64,000 nt of DNA from CAZPXH01 sp964591085 (lineage in GTDB: Bacteria; Spirochaetota; Spirochaetia; DSM-27196; CAZPXH01): contig CAZPXH010000007.1 of the NCBI GenBank assembly GCA_964591085.1, positions 1 through 64,000 on the forward strand, given 5' to 3'. A model generated the notes under the pieces. That model saw nothing but the letters and a program-made list of their open reading frames with translations, was not told the DNA's origin and ran no database searches. Numbering within the stretch: position 1 is the first letter of the stretch; the number at the start of each line of letters is the position of its first letter. The position numbers and the translations under genes are program-made. Positions 34,224 to 42,969 of this stretch are shown here, in pieces.

Positions 34224-34241
34224 CCCTGAGAGCCCGGAGTG

Positions 34242-35345
34242 TCAGTCAAGCTGCATCGGCATGATGATGTGGAAGTAGTCGCTGTCCGGCACGGAGCGGA
34301 GCGTGGTTGCCTTCGTTGGGTCACTGAACTCAATGCTTACAACCTCGGTGTCAATCACTCGTAGAGGGTCCATGAGGTACTGGTAGTTCAGCGCCATCAC
34401 GGTCTCCGGTCCGGAGTAATCGCACGGGACGGATTCCCGCGCTACCCCAAGGTCACCCTCTTCTGAGCGCAATGTCAGCTGGTCCGGAGCCAGATCGATG
34501 TAGACGCGCCTGGACTTCTCCACCAGGAGTGCAACCCGCTTCAGTGCAGACAGCAGATCCTCCCGCGAAATCAAAATCTTGTGTTCCTGCTCGTCAGGGA
34601 TCACGCGCCGGTAGTTGGGGAAGTCCCCGTCAATGAGCGCTGAGGCCAGCTGGTGCTGATCAAAGTCCAGGAACAGTTGCTTGTCGGCAATGGCCATGCG
34701 CACCGAGCCTTCGCCGGACAGGAGCTTGCGGACAAGGTTCAGGATCTTTGGCGGAATGATCACGCCGGCAAAATCCGGAATCGGTGCGGTTGGACGGGAT
34801 TTCACATGGCTAAGCCTTCGCCCGTCGGTGGCAACCATGACCAGGTCTTCCTGGTCTTTCTCCAGGTAAACTCCATTCATGAAGTAACGGGTCTCATCAT
34901 CGCTGACAGCAAAAATGGTCTGGGAAATCATGTGGTCCAGTGTCTTCTGTTCCACAGGAAAGAAGGGTTCGTCTGCCGGACGGGAAATGGCGGGGAACTT
35001 GTCCGCGCTGATGCTCTTCAGCCGGAAATCAATCTTCTTGAAACGAGGGCGGATCACAAAGCTGGAAGTGTCTTCCACCGAAAATTCCACCTCTCCCTCC
35101 GGAAGGGCGCGGAGAATGCCAAGCAGCTTTTCGCAGTAGACCGTAACAACACCGGGCTCGCTGACGTCCACTGCCAAACCGGTCTCAAAGCCAACCTTCA
35201 GGTCCGTAGCCCGAACAGCCAGCTGCTCGCCTTCCGCCTGCAGCAAGACGTTGGAGAGAATGCTCAGGGCATTGCGCGAGGAGATGATTTCCTGAGCGGT
35301 CTGAATCTCCCGCATGAGCAGATCCCGCTCGCAGCTGAACTTCAT
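34242..35345 (-). CDS. dnaN: DNA polymerase III sliding clamp
   Basis: The beta clamp, 367 residues, three domains. Features include LLMREIQTAQEIISSRNALS, the hydrophobic-pocket residues of the middle domain, LINGDFPNYRRVIP-like sequence ALIDGDFPNYRRVIP, and the C-terminal DSDYFHIIMPMQLD, where MPMQL lines the partner-binding site. The ATG has a GGGGGACC sequence before it. It lies behind dnaA with a 228-base gap that carries DnaA-box-like sites. Confidence 0.97.
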   Translation of the reverse strand: MKFSCERDLLMREIQTAQEIISSRNALSILSNVLLQAEGEQLAVRATDLKVGFETGLAVDVSEPGVVTVYCEKLLGILRALPEGEVEFSVEDTSSFVIRPRFKKIDFRLKSISADKFPAISRPADEPFFPVEQKTLDHMISQTIFAVSDDETRYFMNGVYLEKDQEDLVMVATDGRRLSHVKSRPTAPIPDFAGVIIPPKILNLVRKLLSGEGSVRMAIADKQLFLDFDQHQLASALIDGDFPNYRRVIPDEQEHKILISREDLLSALKRVALLVEKSRRVYIDLAPDQLTLRSEEGDLGVARESVPCDYSGPETVMALNYQYLMDPLRVIDTEVVSIEFSDPTKATTLRSVPDSDYFHIIMPMQLD

Positions 35346-35573
35346 TCGTGGTCCCCCTGACTCCTATACCTATTCTATAAGAAAACTAGGAGTAGTCGTA
35401 GTAGGTACTGTGCAACTGTGGAAAAGGGCCCTATTTACTTTCCCGGCAGGGCTCTAGCTTTGGGACAACTCCGCTTGGCTATCCCGAAAGCTTCCCGGCT
35501 GTCCACAGCGGGTATCATGGACGACGGGCTTGTCCACGGCAATCCACAATCCGCCAACAGTCTTTGCCGGCGG
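35346..35573. other. dnaA-dnaN gap with DnaA-box-like sites
   Basis: This gap contains TGTGGAAAA (reverse of TTTTCCACA) at 35417-35425, CTGTCCACA at 35499-35507, TTGTCCACG at 35530-35538 and an AATCCACAA nearby. An AT-rich segment (about 35366-35395) stands next to dnaN. Sites on both strands suggest DnaA autoregulation or part of the origin. Confidence 0.55.
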
Positions 35574-36974
35574 CTATCTTGTTGATTGTTCCTTGATTCT
35601 GCGGATCAGAAAGTGGACCGTTGGATCCAGCGAGGGATCCAGCTTCATCCGGTCTTCAATCCGCTGGCAGCCGTGCATTACGGTAGTGTGATCCCGGCCA
35701 CCCATCTCCAACCCGATCTCCGTAGTGGAGTATTCGGTGATATCCCGGGCGATGTACATCGCCACCTGTCGCGGAAAGGTGATGGCGCGAGTCTTCTTCT
35801 TGCTCTTGATGTCGTGAGAGGAAATATTGAAGTAGTCGGCAACCGTGCGTAGGATCAAGTCAATGGTGACATTTCCTTGCGCCGGCGAGGCAAAGAAGTC
35901 CCTGAGCTGCTGCTGCGCAACCTCCAGTGAAATGTTCTTGTTCACCAGCTCTGCGTAGGCCACAAGCTTGGTCAGAGCCTTCTCCAGGTCGCGAACATTT
36001 GTGGTGACGTTCTCACAAATCAGTTCAACCACGTTCTCCGGGATATGCAGGCCTTTGCTCTCCACCTTGCGCTTGAGGATGGCAAAGCGAGTTTCGTAGC
36101 TCGGCGGCTGCAGATCCACGTTCAGTCCGCGCTCAAAGCGGCTGCGCAGCCGGTCCGTGATCTTGATCTCCGATACTGGCCGGTCACAGGTAAACACCAT
36201 CTGCTTATTGGACTCATAGAGAGCATTGAAGGTGTGGAACATCTCTTCCTGTGACTCGTTGGTCTTCTGCAGGAACTGGATGTCGTCCATCAGCAGAACG
36301 TCCACCAGGCGGTACTTGTTCTTGAAGATGTGCTGACGGTTCTCCCGAATTGAGGTCACAAACTCATTAATAAAGGTCTCAACGTTGATGTAGGAAACCC
36401 GGCGGTCCCGGAAGTTCTGGTGGATGGCATTCCCTATGGACTGCACCAGGTGGGTCTTCCCAAGCCCGACGCCACCATAGATCAGGCAGGGGTTGTAGGC
36501 CATGCCTGGGTTCCGCGCGATCGCCATCGCAGCGTTTGCGGCAAACGAGTTATTGGTGCCGATAACAAAACTGTCAAAGTTGTAGGTGTCGTTCAGCTGT
36601 GGGTGCGGTTCACGCGGAAGTTCTTCCGCCGGGGGTTCTGCATTGGGTGTGCTCTTTGCATGATTGCCGTTCACTCTTGACTCAGGCGCTGTGTGATGCC
36701 GCGCCGTGCGCACAAGGAATTCCACAACCAGGTTCCCGCCCGAAAGCTCATGAAGGCGGGACTCAATCAGGCTCAGGTAGCGCTGGCGAACCTGATCCCG
36801 ATAGAAGGATGACGGCACGGATACAAAGATCTGTCCCTCATCCGAATGGTCGTATTCCATCTGATTGAACCAGAGGGAAATCTCCTGGGGGGACAGCTCA
36901 TCCTGGAGCTGCTTGATAGCTTCCGTCCAGAATACGCTGTAATCCCAGGAATTTTCGGTGCGCGTGTCGGCCAT
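35574..36974 (-). CDS. dnaA: Chromosomal replication initiator DnaA
   Basis: DnaA opens the origin and is a 466-residue AAA+ protein from ATG 36974 (GGGAG 9 bases before it). The order is domain I (SVFWTEAIKQLQDELSPQEI), a linker, the AAA+ core with GGVGLGKTHLVQSIGN, DVLLMDDIQFL and RSRFERGL, and domain IV with the DNA-binding signature GLEMGGRDHTTVMHGCQRIE. The frame is open for 26 codons further, into the origin region, but that part is not DnaA. gyrB is divergent across the gap. Confidence 0.97.
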   Translation of the reverse strand: MADTRTENSWDYSVFWTEAIKQLQDELSPQEISLWFNQMEYDHSDEGQIFVSVPSSFYRDQVRQRYLSLIESRLHELSGGNLVVEFLVRTARHHTAPESRVNGNHAKSTPNAEPPAEELPREPHPQLNDTYNFDSFVIGTNNSFAANAAMAIARNPGMAYNPCLIYGGVGLGKTHLVQSIGNAIHQNFRDRRVSYINVETFINEFVTSIRENRQHIFKNKYRLVDVLLMDDIQFLQKTNESQEEMFHTFNALYESNKQMVFTCDRPVSEIKITDRLRSRFERGLNVDLQPPSYETRFAILKRKVESKGLHIPENVVELICENVTTNVRDLEKALTKLVAYAELVNKNISLEVAQQQLRDFFASPAQGNVTIDLILRTVADYFNISSHDIKSKKKTRAITFPRQVAMYIARDITEYSTTEIGLEMGGRDHTTVMHGCQRIEDRMKLDPSLDPTVHFLIRRIKEQSTR

Positions 36975-37275
36975 GGAGCGTTCTCCCGCAGGGAATCCTG
37001 AAGTTTTCCACAGGCTGTCCACAGCCCTGTCAACGTGCTGAGGGCTGGGCACAGAAAGTCATAGTATCACGATACCAGGGGTCAGTCAGCGATATTCTGT
37101 CGCCTCCGGGCTCTCTGAAGGAGCGTATCTCCCGGCTGAACAACAGCTTATGCGGCTTACCCACAGATTAACGAGCAGGTTTTCCCCAGTTTTTCCACAG
37201 GCGATCTGGCCAGGGACCAGTGCGCTTGCTTTACCGTGGGATGCCCGGCACGTATACTTCCAAGGCTCTACCACC
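36975..37275. other. Candidate oriC between dnaA and gyrB
   Basis: A 301-base gap at the point where gene polarity diverges. It contains TTTTCCACA at 37004-37012, CTGTCCACA at 37015-37023, TTACCCACA at 37157-37165 and TTTTCCACA at 37191-37199, all on the plus strand, plus a TTTTCCCCA near 37180. An interrupted palindrome (GTATC-AC-GATAC) lies near 37064-37075. The divergence of dnaA and gyrB and the box clustering make this the likely core of the origin. Confidence 0.65.
37230..37258 (+). promoter_or_regulatory. Likely gyrB promoter
   Basis: TTTACC (37230-37235), a 17-base spacer and TATACT (37253-37258). Transcription would start near 37265, giving a leader of only about 11 bases without a clear Shine-Dalgarno sequence before gyrB. 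Confidence 0.55.
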
Positions 37276-39195
37276 ATGGCCGAACAATACTCAGCAGATA
37301 GCATACAGGTTCTCAAAGGGCTGGAAGCCGTACGGAAACGGCCCGGCATGTACATCGGATCTACCGGTCCTGACGGCTTGCACCATCTGGTCTATGAAGT
37401 TGTTGACAACAGCATTGACGAGGCCATGGCTGGCTACGCCAGCCGGGTCTCAGTGATCCTGGAGCCCGGCAACATTGTCACGGTTGAGGACGATGGGCGG
37501 GGAATTCCCGTGGACATGCATACCGGAGAGAACGTCAGCGCGCTTGAGCTTGTTATGACTCGGTTGCACGCGGGGGGAAAGTTCAATCGGGACAGCTACA
37601 AGGTCTCGGGCGGACTCCACGGCGTTGGCGTCTCTGTTGTCAACGCGCTCTCCGAATGGTGTGAGGTGGAGGTTCAGCGGGACGGAATGCGCCACACCCA
37701 GGGCTACCGGCGCGGCGTGGCCGCAGGCCCCGTTGGATCCGGGCCCGCTCCGGAGGACTGGCGAGGTACGCGGACCAGATTCCTCCCGGATTTCGAGATC
37801 TTTGAATCCATCGCCTTTTCTTTTGATGTGCTGTCGTCCCGCCTCCGCGAACTTGCGTTCCTCAACAAGGGCATCCAGATCCTCATTGTTGACCGACGGA
37901 TGCCCGGGGAGAAGGCGCATGACTTCCGCTACGAGGGCGGCCTCCGCGAGTTTGTTCAGTACCTGAACCGCACCAAGACGGCCATTCACCAGCCTCCCAT
38001 CTGGTTCTCAGGCGAGCGGGAAGGCGTGGAGATTGAGGTTGCCCTTGAGTACAACGAGGGCTTCAACGAGACGGTCTTTTCTTTTGTGAACAACATCAAC
38101 ACTCGTGATGGTGGAACACACCTTGCGGGTTTCCGCGCCGCGCTCACCCGGGTGCTCAATGACTCGCTGCGGCGCTCGCGTCACGCAAAGAAGCTGGACG
38201 ACTCGCTCACCGGGGACGATGTCCGGGAGGGCCTTGCCGCGGTGATCTCGGTGAAGGTGGCCGAACCCCAGTTTGAAGGCCAGACCAAGGGGAAACTCGG
38301 CAACTCGGAGGTCCGCGGAATTGTTGAGTCATTCGTGAACGAGCAGCTCAGCTACTTTTTTGACGCCAATCCGTCCGTGGTAGAGGCCATCCTGGACAAG
38401 TCGGTGGTTGCTGCGCGGGCAAGGGCCGCCGCGCGCAAGGCCCGCGATCTGACGCGGCGCAAGGGTTTCCTGGAAAGCTCAACGCTACCCGGAAAGCTCG
38501 CCGACTGCACGGAACGGGACCCGGCAAAGGCGGAGCTCTACATTGTTGAAGGCGACTCCGCCGGGGGGAGCGCAAAGCAGGGCCGGGACCGGGAGTTTCA
38601 GGCGGTACTTCCCCTCTGGGGCAAAATGCTCAACGTAGAGAAGACCCGGATAGACAAGGTCCTCGGCAACAACAAGCTCCAACCCATCATCGCCACGCTG
38701 GGTGCTGGGATCGGCTCGGGCTTTGACCTCGCCCGGCTCCGCTACCACAAGGTCATTGTCATGGCTGACGCTGATGTTGACGGATCTCACATCCGGACGC
38801 TGCTGCTTACTTTCTTCTATCGCTATATGTCGGAGATGCTGGAAGCGGGGCACGTGTTCATCGCAATGCCGCCGTTGTTCAAGATCACCGCTGGCCGCCG
38901 CATTGAGTACGCCTACACGGACGCAGAACGCGATACGTTGCTTGCGGAAATCCGGGAGACCGGGTTTGACCCGGAGAAGATCGGTATCCAGCGATACAAG
39001 GGTCTGGGAGAAATGAATCCCGATCAGCTTTGGGAAACCACCATGGACCCGCAGACCAGAAACATTATGCAGATCCGCATGGAAGACGCTGTAGAGGCGG
39101 AGGACGTGTTTTCCACCCTCATGGGCGAGCAGGTGGAGCCCAGGCGTGAGTTCATAGAGCAGAACGCGCTGGCCGTCGCAAACCTGGACGTCTGA
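37276..39195 (+). CDS. gyrB: DNA gyrase subunit B
   Basis: The ATPase subunit of gyrase, 639 residues from ATG 37276. GHKL motifs: EVVDNSIDEAMAGY, DDGRGIP, GGLHGVGVSVVNAL. The Toprim region has YIVEGDSAGGSAKQGRDREF and MADADVDGSHIRTLLLTFFY; the tail ends PRREFIEQNALAVANLDV. It lacks the long insertion of proteobacterial GyrB, as usual outside that group. gyrA follows after 21 bases in the same transcript. Confidence 0.97.
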   Translation: MAEQYSADSIQVLKGLEAVRKRPGMYIGSTGPDGLHHLVYEVVDNSIDEAMAGYASRVSVILEPGNIVTVEDDGRGIPVDMHTGENVSALELVMTRLHAGGKFNRDSYKVSGGLHGVGVSVVNALSEWCEVEVQRDGMRHTQGYRRGVAAGPVGSGPAPEDWRGTRTRFLPDFEIFESIAFSFDVLSSRLRELAFLNKGIQILIVDRRMPGEKAHDFRYEGGLREFVQYLNRTKTAIHQPPIWFSGEREGVEIEVALEYNEGFNETVFSFVNNINTRDGGTHLAGFRAALTRVLNDSLRRSRHAKKLDDSLTGDDVREGLAAVISVKVAEPQFEGQTKGKLGNSEVRGIVESFVNEQLSYFFDANPSVVEAILDKSVVAARARAAARKARDLTRRKGFLESSTLPGKLADCTERDPAKAELYIVEGDSAGGSAKQGRDREFQAVLPLWGKMLNVEKTRIDKVLGNNKLQPIIATLGAGIGSGFDLARLRYHKVIVMADADVDGSHIRTLLLTFFYRYMSEMLEAGHVFIAMPPLFKITAGRRIEYAYTDAERDTLLAEIRETGFDPEKIGIQRYKGLGEMNPDQLWETTMDPQTRNIMQIRMEDAVEAEDVFSTLMGEQVEPRREFIEQNALAVANLDV

Positions 39196-39216
39196 TCCCT
39201 CGCGCAGGAGAACCTA

Positions 39217-41655
39217 GTGGCGCAGCTTGAAGGCAAGGTGATCCCGGTTGCCATTGAGGATGAGGTACGCACCTCGTATTTGACCTATGCGATGTCGGTC
39301 ATCGTCTCACGGGCGTTACCCGACGTGCGTGACGGCTTGAAACCTGTGCATCGCCGGATTCTTTACACCATGTTTGACATGGGGTATCGCTCTGATCGGC
39401 CCTTCAAGAAGTCCGGCCGCATCGTGGGTGATGTCCTTGGCCGATTCCACCCACACGGTGATCAGAGCATATACGACGCCCTGGTGCGCCTGGCGCAGGT
39501 GTTTTCCATGCGCTACCCCGTGGTGCAGGGTCAGGGAAACTTCGGTTCGGTTGACGGTGATCCGCCGGCGGCAATGCGTTACACAGAGGCGCGCCTCAGC
39601 CGAATTGCGGAAGAGATCCTTCGCGACATCGGGAAGAATACCGTAGACTTCGGTCCCAACTACGATGAGTCGCTGACTGAACCCCTGGTGTTGCCCGCGC
39701 GGGTGCCCTACCTCCTGGTAAACGGCGCAAGCGGGATTGCTGTGGGAATGGCCACCAATATGCCACCCCACAACCTCACAGAGACCGCAAACGCCATTGC
39801 CGCCTGGATCGACAACCCGGACATCAGCACCGATGAGCTGATGCGACACCTCTCCGGCCCGGACTTCCCGACCGGCGGAATCATTTACGGCACCCGGGGA
39901 ATCCGGGAAGCGTATGAGACCGGGCGCGGGAAGGTGACGGTCCGCGCGCGCTTCACCGTGGAGCAACACAAGAGCGGCAGGGACGTGATCGTGGTCAACG
40001 AGCTGCCCTACCAGGTGAATAAGGCGGTGCTCATCACCCGAATCGCGGAACTTGCCAACGAGAAGCGGATAGACGGCATTGCTGATCTCCGGGACGAATC
40101 GGACCGCAATGGCATGCGGATCGTCATTGAGCTCCGCAAGGGCGTGACCCTGAAGGTGGTACTCAACCGGCTGTTCTCCATGACGCAGCTGCAGGCCAAC
40201 TTCAACGTGAACGCGCTGGCGTTGGACGCCGGGCGGCCGCGGGTGGTGACCCTCCGAGACCAGATTGCTGCGTTTGTCGGGCACCGGCGCGAGGTAGTCA
40301 TCCGGCGCGCCCGCTATGATCTGGCTCGGGCGGAGGAGCGGCAGCACATCCTCTTGGGCCTTGTGCGCGCGTTGGATGCCCTGGACGAGGTGATTGCGCT
40401 CATTCGCCGCTCTCCCACCGTTGATGCCGCCCGAGAAGGCCTTGTTGCCCTGCTGGACCTCAGCGAACGCCAGGCGCAGGCAATCCTGGATATGCGGCTG
40501 CAGCGGCTCACCAGCCTGGAAACCAAAAAGCTCCGGGAAGAGCTCGCCACCGTTGAGTCCGAGATTGCCGAGCTCAAAGCTCTGCTTGCCAGCGATCAGC
40601 GGATACTGGATCTGGTGCGGGAAGAGACGCTCTCGCTCGCCGAGACCTTTGGCGACGAGCGGCGGACCGAGATCGTGCCCTACGAGATCGAGCAGGTTGA
40701 CGTTGAGGATCTGATCCAGCGCGAGGACATGGTGGTCCTGGTCAGCACCCGGGGCTACGTCAAGCGCGTGGGGACACGCAACTACCGCGCCCAGGGTCGC
40801 GGGGGCAAGGGCGCAACCGCCTCCAACCTCCGGGATGACGACTTCCTGGAGCACGTCTTTGTTGCGAGCACCCACGACGTGGTCATGTTCATCACCTCGG
40901 CCGGCAAGTCCTACTGGGTGAAGGTGCACGAGCTGCCGGAAGGAAGCCGAATTGCACGGGGGCAGCACATCAAGAGCTTGCTCGGCCTGGGTGCAGATGA
41001 GGACATCACCGCTGTTGTTGTGCTGGACAGCTTTGAGCGCGAACGCTTTGTGTTCATGGCAACCCGCAAGGGGATTGTGAAGCGGGTGCCGGTCAGCGCC
41101 TTTGCCAACGCCCGCACGCGGGGAATCGCCGCAATCCGCCTGGACGATGACGACTCGCTTGTGGAAGCGGTGCTTACGGAGGGCAGATCAGACCTCCTGC
41201 TGGTAACCCGTCGTGGACAGGGCCTGCGAATAGCCGAGTCAGAGGTCCGGCCTATGGGCCGCACCGCTCGCGGAGTGAACGGAATTCGCCTGCGCTCGGG
41301 AGATGAGCTTGCCGGAGCGGCGGCCCCGGGGCCCGCCCGGGTGGTGTTGATCGTGACGCAGAATGGCTTTGGCAAGCGCATGTCCTTTGACGAGCTTGCT
41401 CCCCATGGTCGCGGTACCCTCGGTCAGGTTACCTGCCCGACATCAGAGCGCACCGGTGAGGTGGTAGGCCTGGAGTCGGTTGATGACCGGGATGAACTGG
41501 TGATGATCACCTCCCAGGGTTACGCGCTAAAGACCCGCGCCAACGGCGTTCCGGTCTATGGCCGCAGCGCGCAGGGCGTTAAGGTTGTGAATCTGGACAC
41601 GCCGGATGTGGTTGTTGGATTTGCCCGAATTGCTCCGGAGGAAGAGGAACAGTAA
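39217..41655 (+). CDS. gyrA: DNA gyrase subunit A
   Basis: The DNA-cleaving subunit, 812 residues, starting at GTG 39217 with GGAG 6 bases upstream. The catalytic Tyr is in AAMRYTEARLSR, and the six-bladed C-terminal domain contains the GyrA box QGRGGKG (about residue 528). In the quinolone-interaction helix the residue equivalent to E. coli Ser83 is Gln83 (HGDQSIYD), while Asp87 is kept. The C-terminus is acidic (EEEEQ). gyrA is convergent with the adenosine deaminase gene across a 56-base gap holding parS. Confidence 0.97.
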   Translation: MAQLEGKVIPVAIEDEVRTSYLTYAMSVIVSRALPDVRDGLKPVHRRILYTMFDMGYRSDRPFKKSGRIVGDVLGRFHPHGDQSIYDALVRLAQVFSMRYPVVQGQGNFGSVDGDPPAAMRYTEARLSRIAEEILRDIGKNTVDFGPNYDESLTEPLVLPARVPYLLVNGASGIAVGMATNMPPHNLTETANAIAAWIDNPDISTDELMRHLSGPDFPTGGIIYGTRGIREAYETGRGKVTVRARFTVEQHKSGRDVIVVNELPYQVNKAVLITRIAELANEKRIDGIADLRDESDRNGMRIVIELRKGVTLKVVLNRLFSMTQLQANFNVNALALDAGRPRVVTLRDQIAAFVGHRREVVIRRARYDLARAEERQHILLGLVRALDALDEVIALIRRSPTVDAAREGLVALLDLSERQAQAILDMRLQRLTSLETKKLREELATVESEIAELKALLASDQRILDLVREETLSLAETFGDERRTEIVPYEIEQVDVEDLIQREDMVVLVSTRGYVKRVGTRNYRAQGRGGKGATASNLRDDDFLEHVFVASTHDVVMFITSAGKSYWVKVHELPEGSRIARGQHIKSLLGLGADEDITAVVVLDSFERERFVFMATRKGIVKRVPVSAFANARTRGIAAIRLDDDDSLVEAVLTEGRSDLLLVTRRGQGLRIAESEVRPMGRTARGVNGIRLRSGDELAGAAAPGPARVVLIVTQNGFGKRMSFDELAPHGRGTLGQVTCPTSERTGEVVGLESVDDRDELVMITSQGYALKTRANGVPVYGRSAQGVKVVNLDTPDVVVGFARIAPEEEEQ

Positions 41656-41675
41656 AGGCTCATCCGACCGCCCGA

Positions 41676-41691
41676 TGTTTCACGTGAAACA
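41676..41691. promoter_or_regulatory. parS centromere-like site
   Basis: TGTTTCACGTGAAACA is a perfect 16-bp palindrome and matches the conserved bacterial parS consensus. It lies between the convergent gyrA and add genes, 1.3 kb before parA-parB and about 4.5 kb from the likely origin, where ParB would load for chromosome segregation. No second copy is seen in the window. Confidence 0.95.
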
Positions 41692-41711
41692 ATTGACCCG
41701 GCGGCCGCAGC

Positions 41712-42797
41712 TCAGTCCTTCAGATCCGCGATAAACGAATCAAAACGCTCCTCAAAGCCGCGGATCAGCGCTACGCGCTCTGCGGCCGGGGGGAACGCGC
41801 AGCGAAGCGCGGTGAGATTGGCCAGACGGAAGTCGTCGGTGGTGAACCCGAAGTTTTTGTGGGCCAGCAGGTAGTCATCGGTGAGGTCTGCGTCCTGGAT
41901 GAAGGGATCATCGCTGCAGATGGTCACAGGCACGCCGCGGCGGAACAGCTCTCCCATGGGGTGCGTTGCAACGTCCACCCAGGAACCGGTTTGGTGATTT
42001 GAGGTCAGGCACTGCTCCAGCGCGATGTTCCGGTCAATCAGCGCCTTCTGGAGCTGCTTGTCCTGGATGCTGGAGGTGCCGTGACCAATCCGCATTGCGT
42101 GCAGGTCATCAATCGCGGCCCAGATCTGGGATGGTTCCGACACCTCGCCGGCGTGGATGGTGATCCCGTAGATACCATCCCGCTTCACGCGGTCAAAGAA
42201 GTTTGCAAAGAGCTCCGGCGGGTAGTTCTTTTCATCGCCGGCAAGATCAATTCCCACAATGCCGGGGATGTTCAGGCCACGGATCTGGTCGTACAGGATC
42301 CCCATCTCCTCCTGGGTCTGCTTCATCCGGTTGAAGGTGATCAGGTAGCGGATCTGAATGCCAATCTCTTCCGCCGCAGTGTCGGCGGCGTCAATGACCG
42401 TCCGGGTGACCTCATTCCGATCGAAGTTGTTGTGCAGCGCGAAATGCTCGGGAGAAAAGCGTAGTTCGGTGTAGTAAATGTTCTCTTCCCGGAAGTGCAA
42501 CACGGATCGATAGGTGATCTCCGCCACGTCGTCCATTGAACCGTACCAATCGTTGCGGAACAGGCTCAGGAACTTCAGAAAATCCGGCTCTGCGTCCTTA
42601 GGAAACTGCACCGCTCGCTTGAAGTCCTCAAGTTTGCGGGGAACATCAATGTTGTTCTTCCTGCTCAGAGAAAAGAGCGTCTCCAGGTGGAACGCGCCTT
42701 CCAGGTGGCGGTGCAGTTCCACCTTGGGCATGCGTGCGAGTGCCTCACGTGGCAATGCGCGCGCAGTTGAGGGTTTTGGTGTGCTGTGCCTGATCAT
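41712..42797 (-). CDS. add: Adenosine deaminase
   Basis: A zinc metalloenzyme of 361 residues converting adenosine to inosine. The metal and catalytic residues are all visible: HRHLEG (first two His), TIHAGE (His plus catalytic Glu), RIGHGTS and the metal-binding Asp in CSDDPF. GGGGA stands about 7 bases before the ATG. It lies alone between gyrA and parA on the opposite strand. Together with the adenosine kinase at 22015 it gives the cell two routes for adenosine. Some members of this fold deaminate other purines or adenines, so substrate is not fully certain. Confidence 0.9.
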   Translation of the reverse strand: MIRHSTPKPSTARALPREALARMPKVELHRHLEGAFHLETLFSLSRKNNIDVPRKLEDFKRAVQFPKDAEPDFLKFLSLFRNDWYGSMDDVAEITYRSVLHFREENIYYTELRFSPEHFALHNNFDRNEVTRTVIDAADTAAEEIGIQIRYLITFNRMKQTQEEMGILYDQIRGLNIPGIVGIDLAGDEKNYPPELFANFFDRVKRDGIYGITIHAGEVSEPSQIWAAIDDLHAMRIGHGTSSIQDKQLQKALIDRNIALEQCLTSNHQTGSWVDVATHPMGELFRRGVPVTICSDDPFIQDADLTDDYLLAHKNFGFTTDDFRLANLTALRCAFPPAAERVALIRGFEERFDSFIADLKD

Positions 42798-42930
42798 AAA
42801 CGCGTCCCCATCTGCACATCATCTCCCGGGCGGCTATCCATTGAAGCGTATTCCAGGAAGGCGGCCAGTTTACACTTCTACCCGAAGTATCGGTTTCCAT
42901 TGCATCGTAACTTGAGCCGGACCTGCGCCG

Positions 42931-42959
42931 TCGAACTCCGACATTTCTTTGAGTATAAT
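42931..42959 (+). promoter_or_regulatory. Likely parA promoter
   Basis: A perfect TATAAT box (42954-42959) stands 10 bases before the parA ATG at 42970, with a weak -35 (TCGAAC, 42931-42936) at 17 bases. Transcription would begin at about 42966, so the mRNA would be almost leaderless; no Shine-Dalgarno sequence is present. Confidence 0.5.
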
Positions 42960-42969
42960 CCTGCAGCGC

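Noticed and set aside
42949..42951. TTG 42949 as the parA start
   Set aside because: It lies just before the perfect TATAAT box and adds seven residues not typical of ParA; ATG 42970 fits the family.
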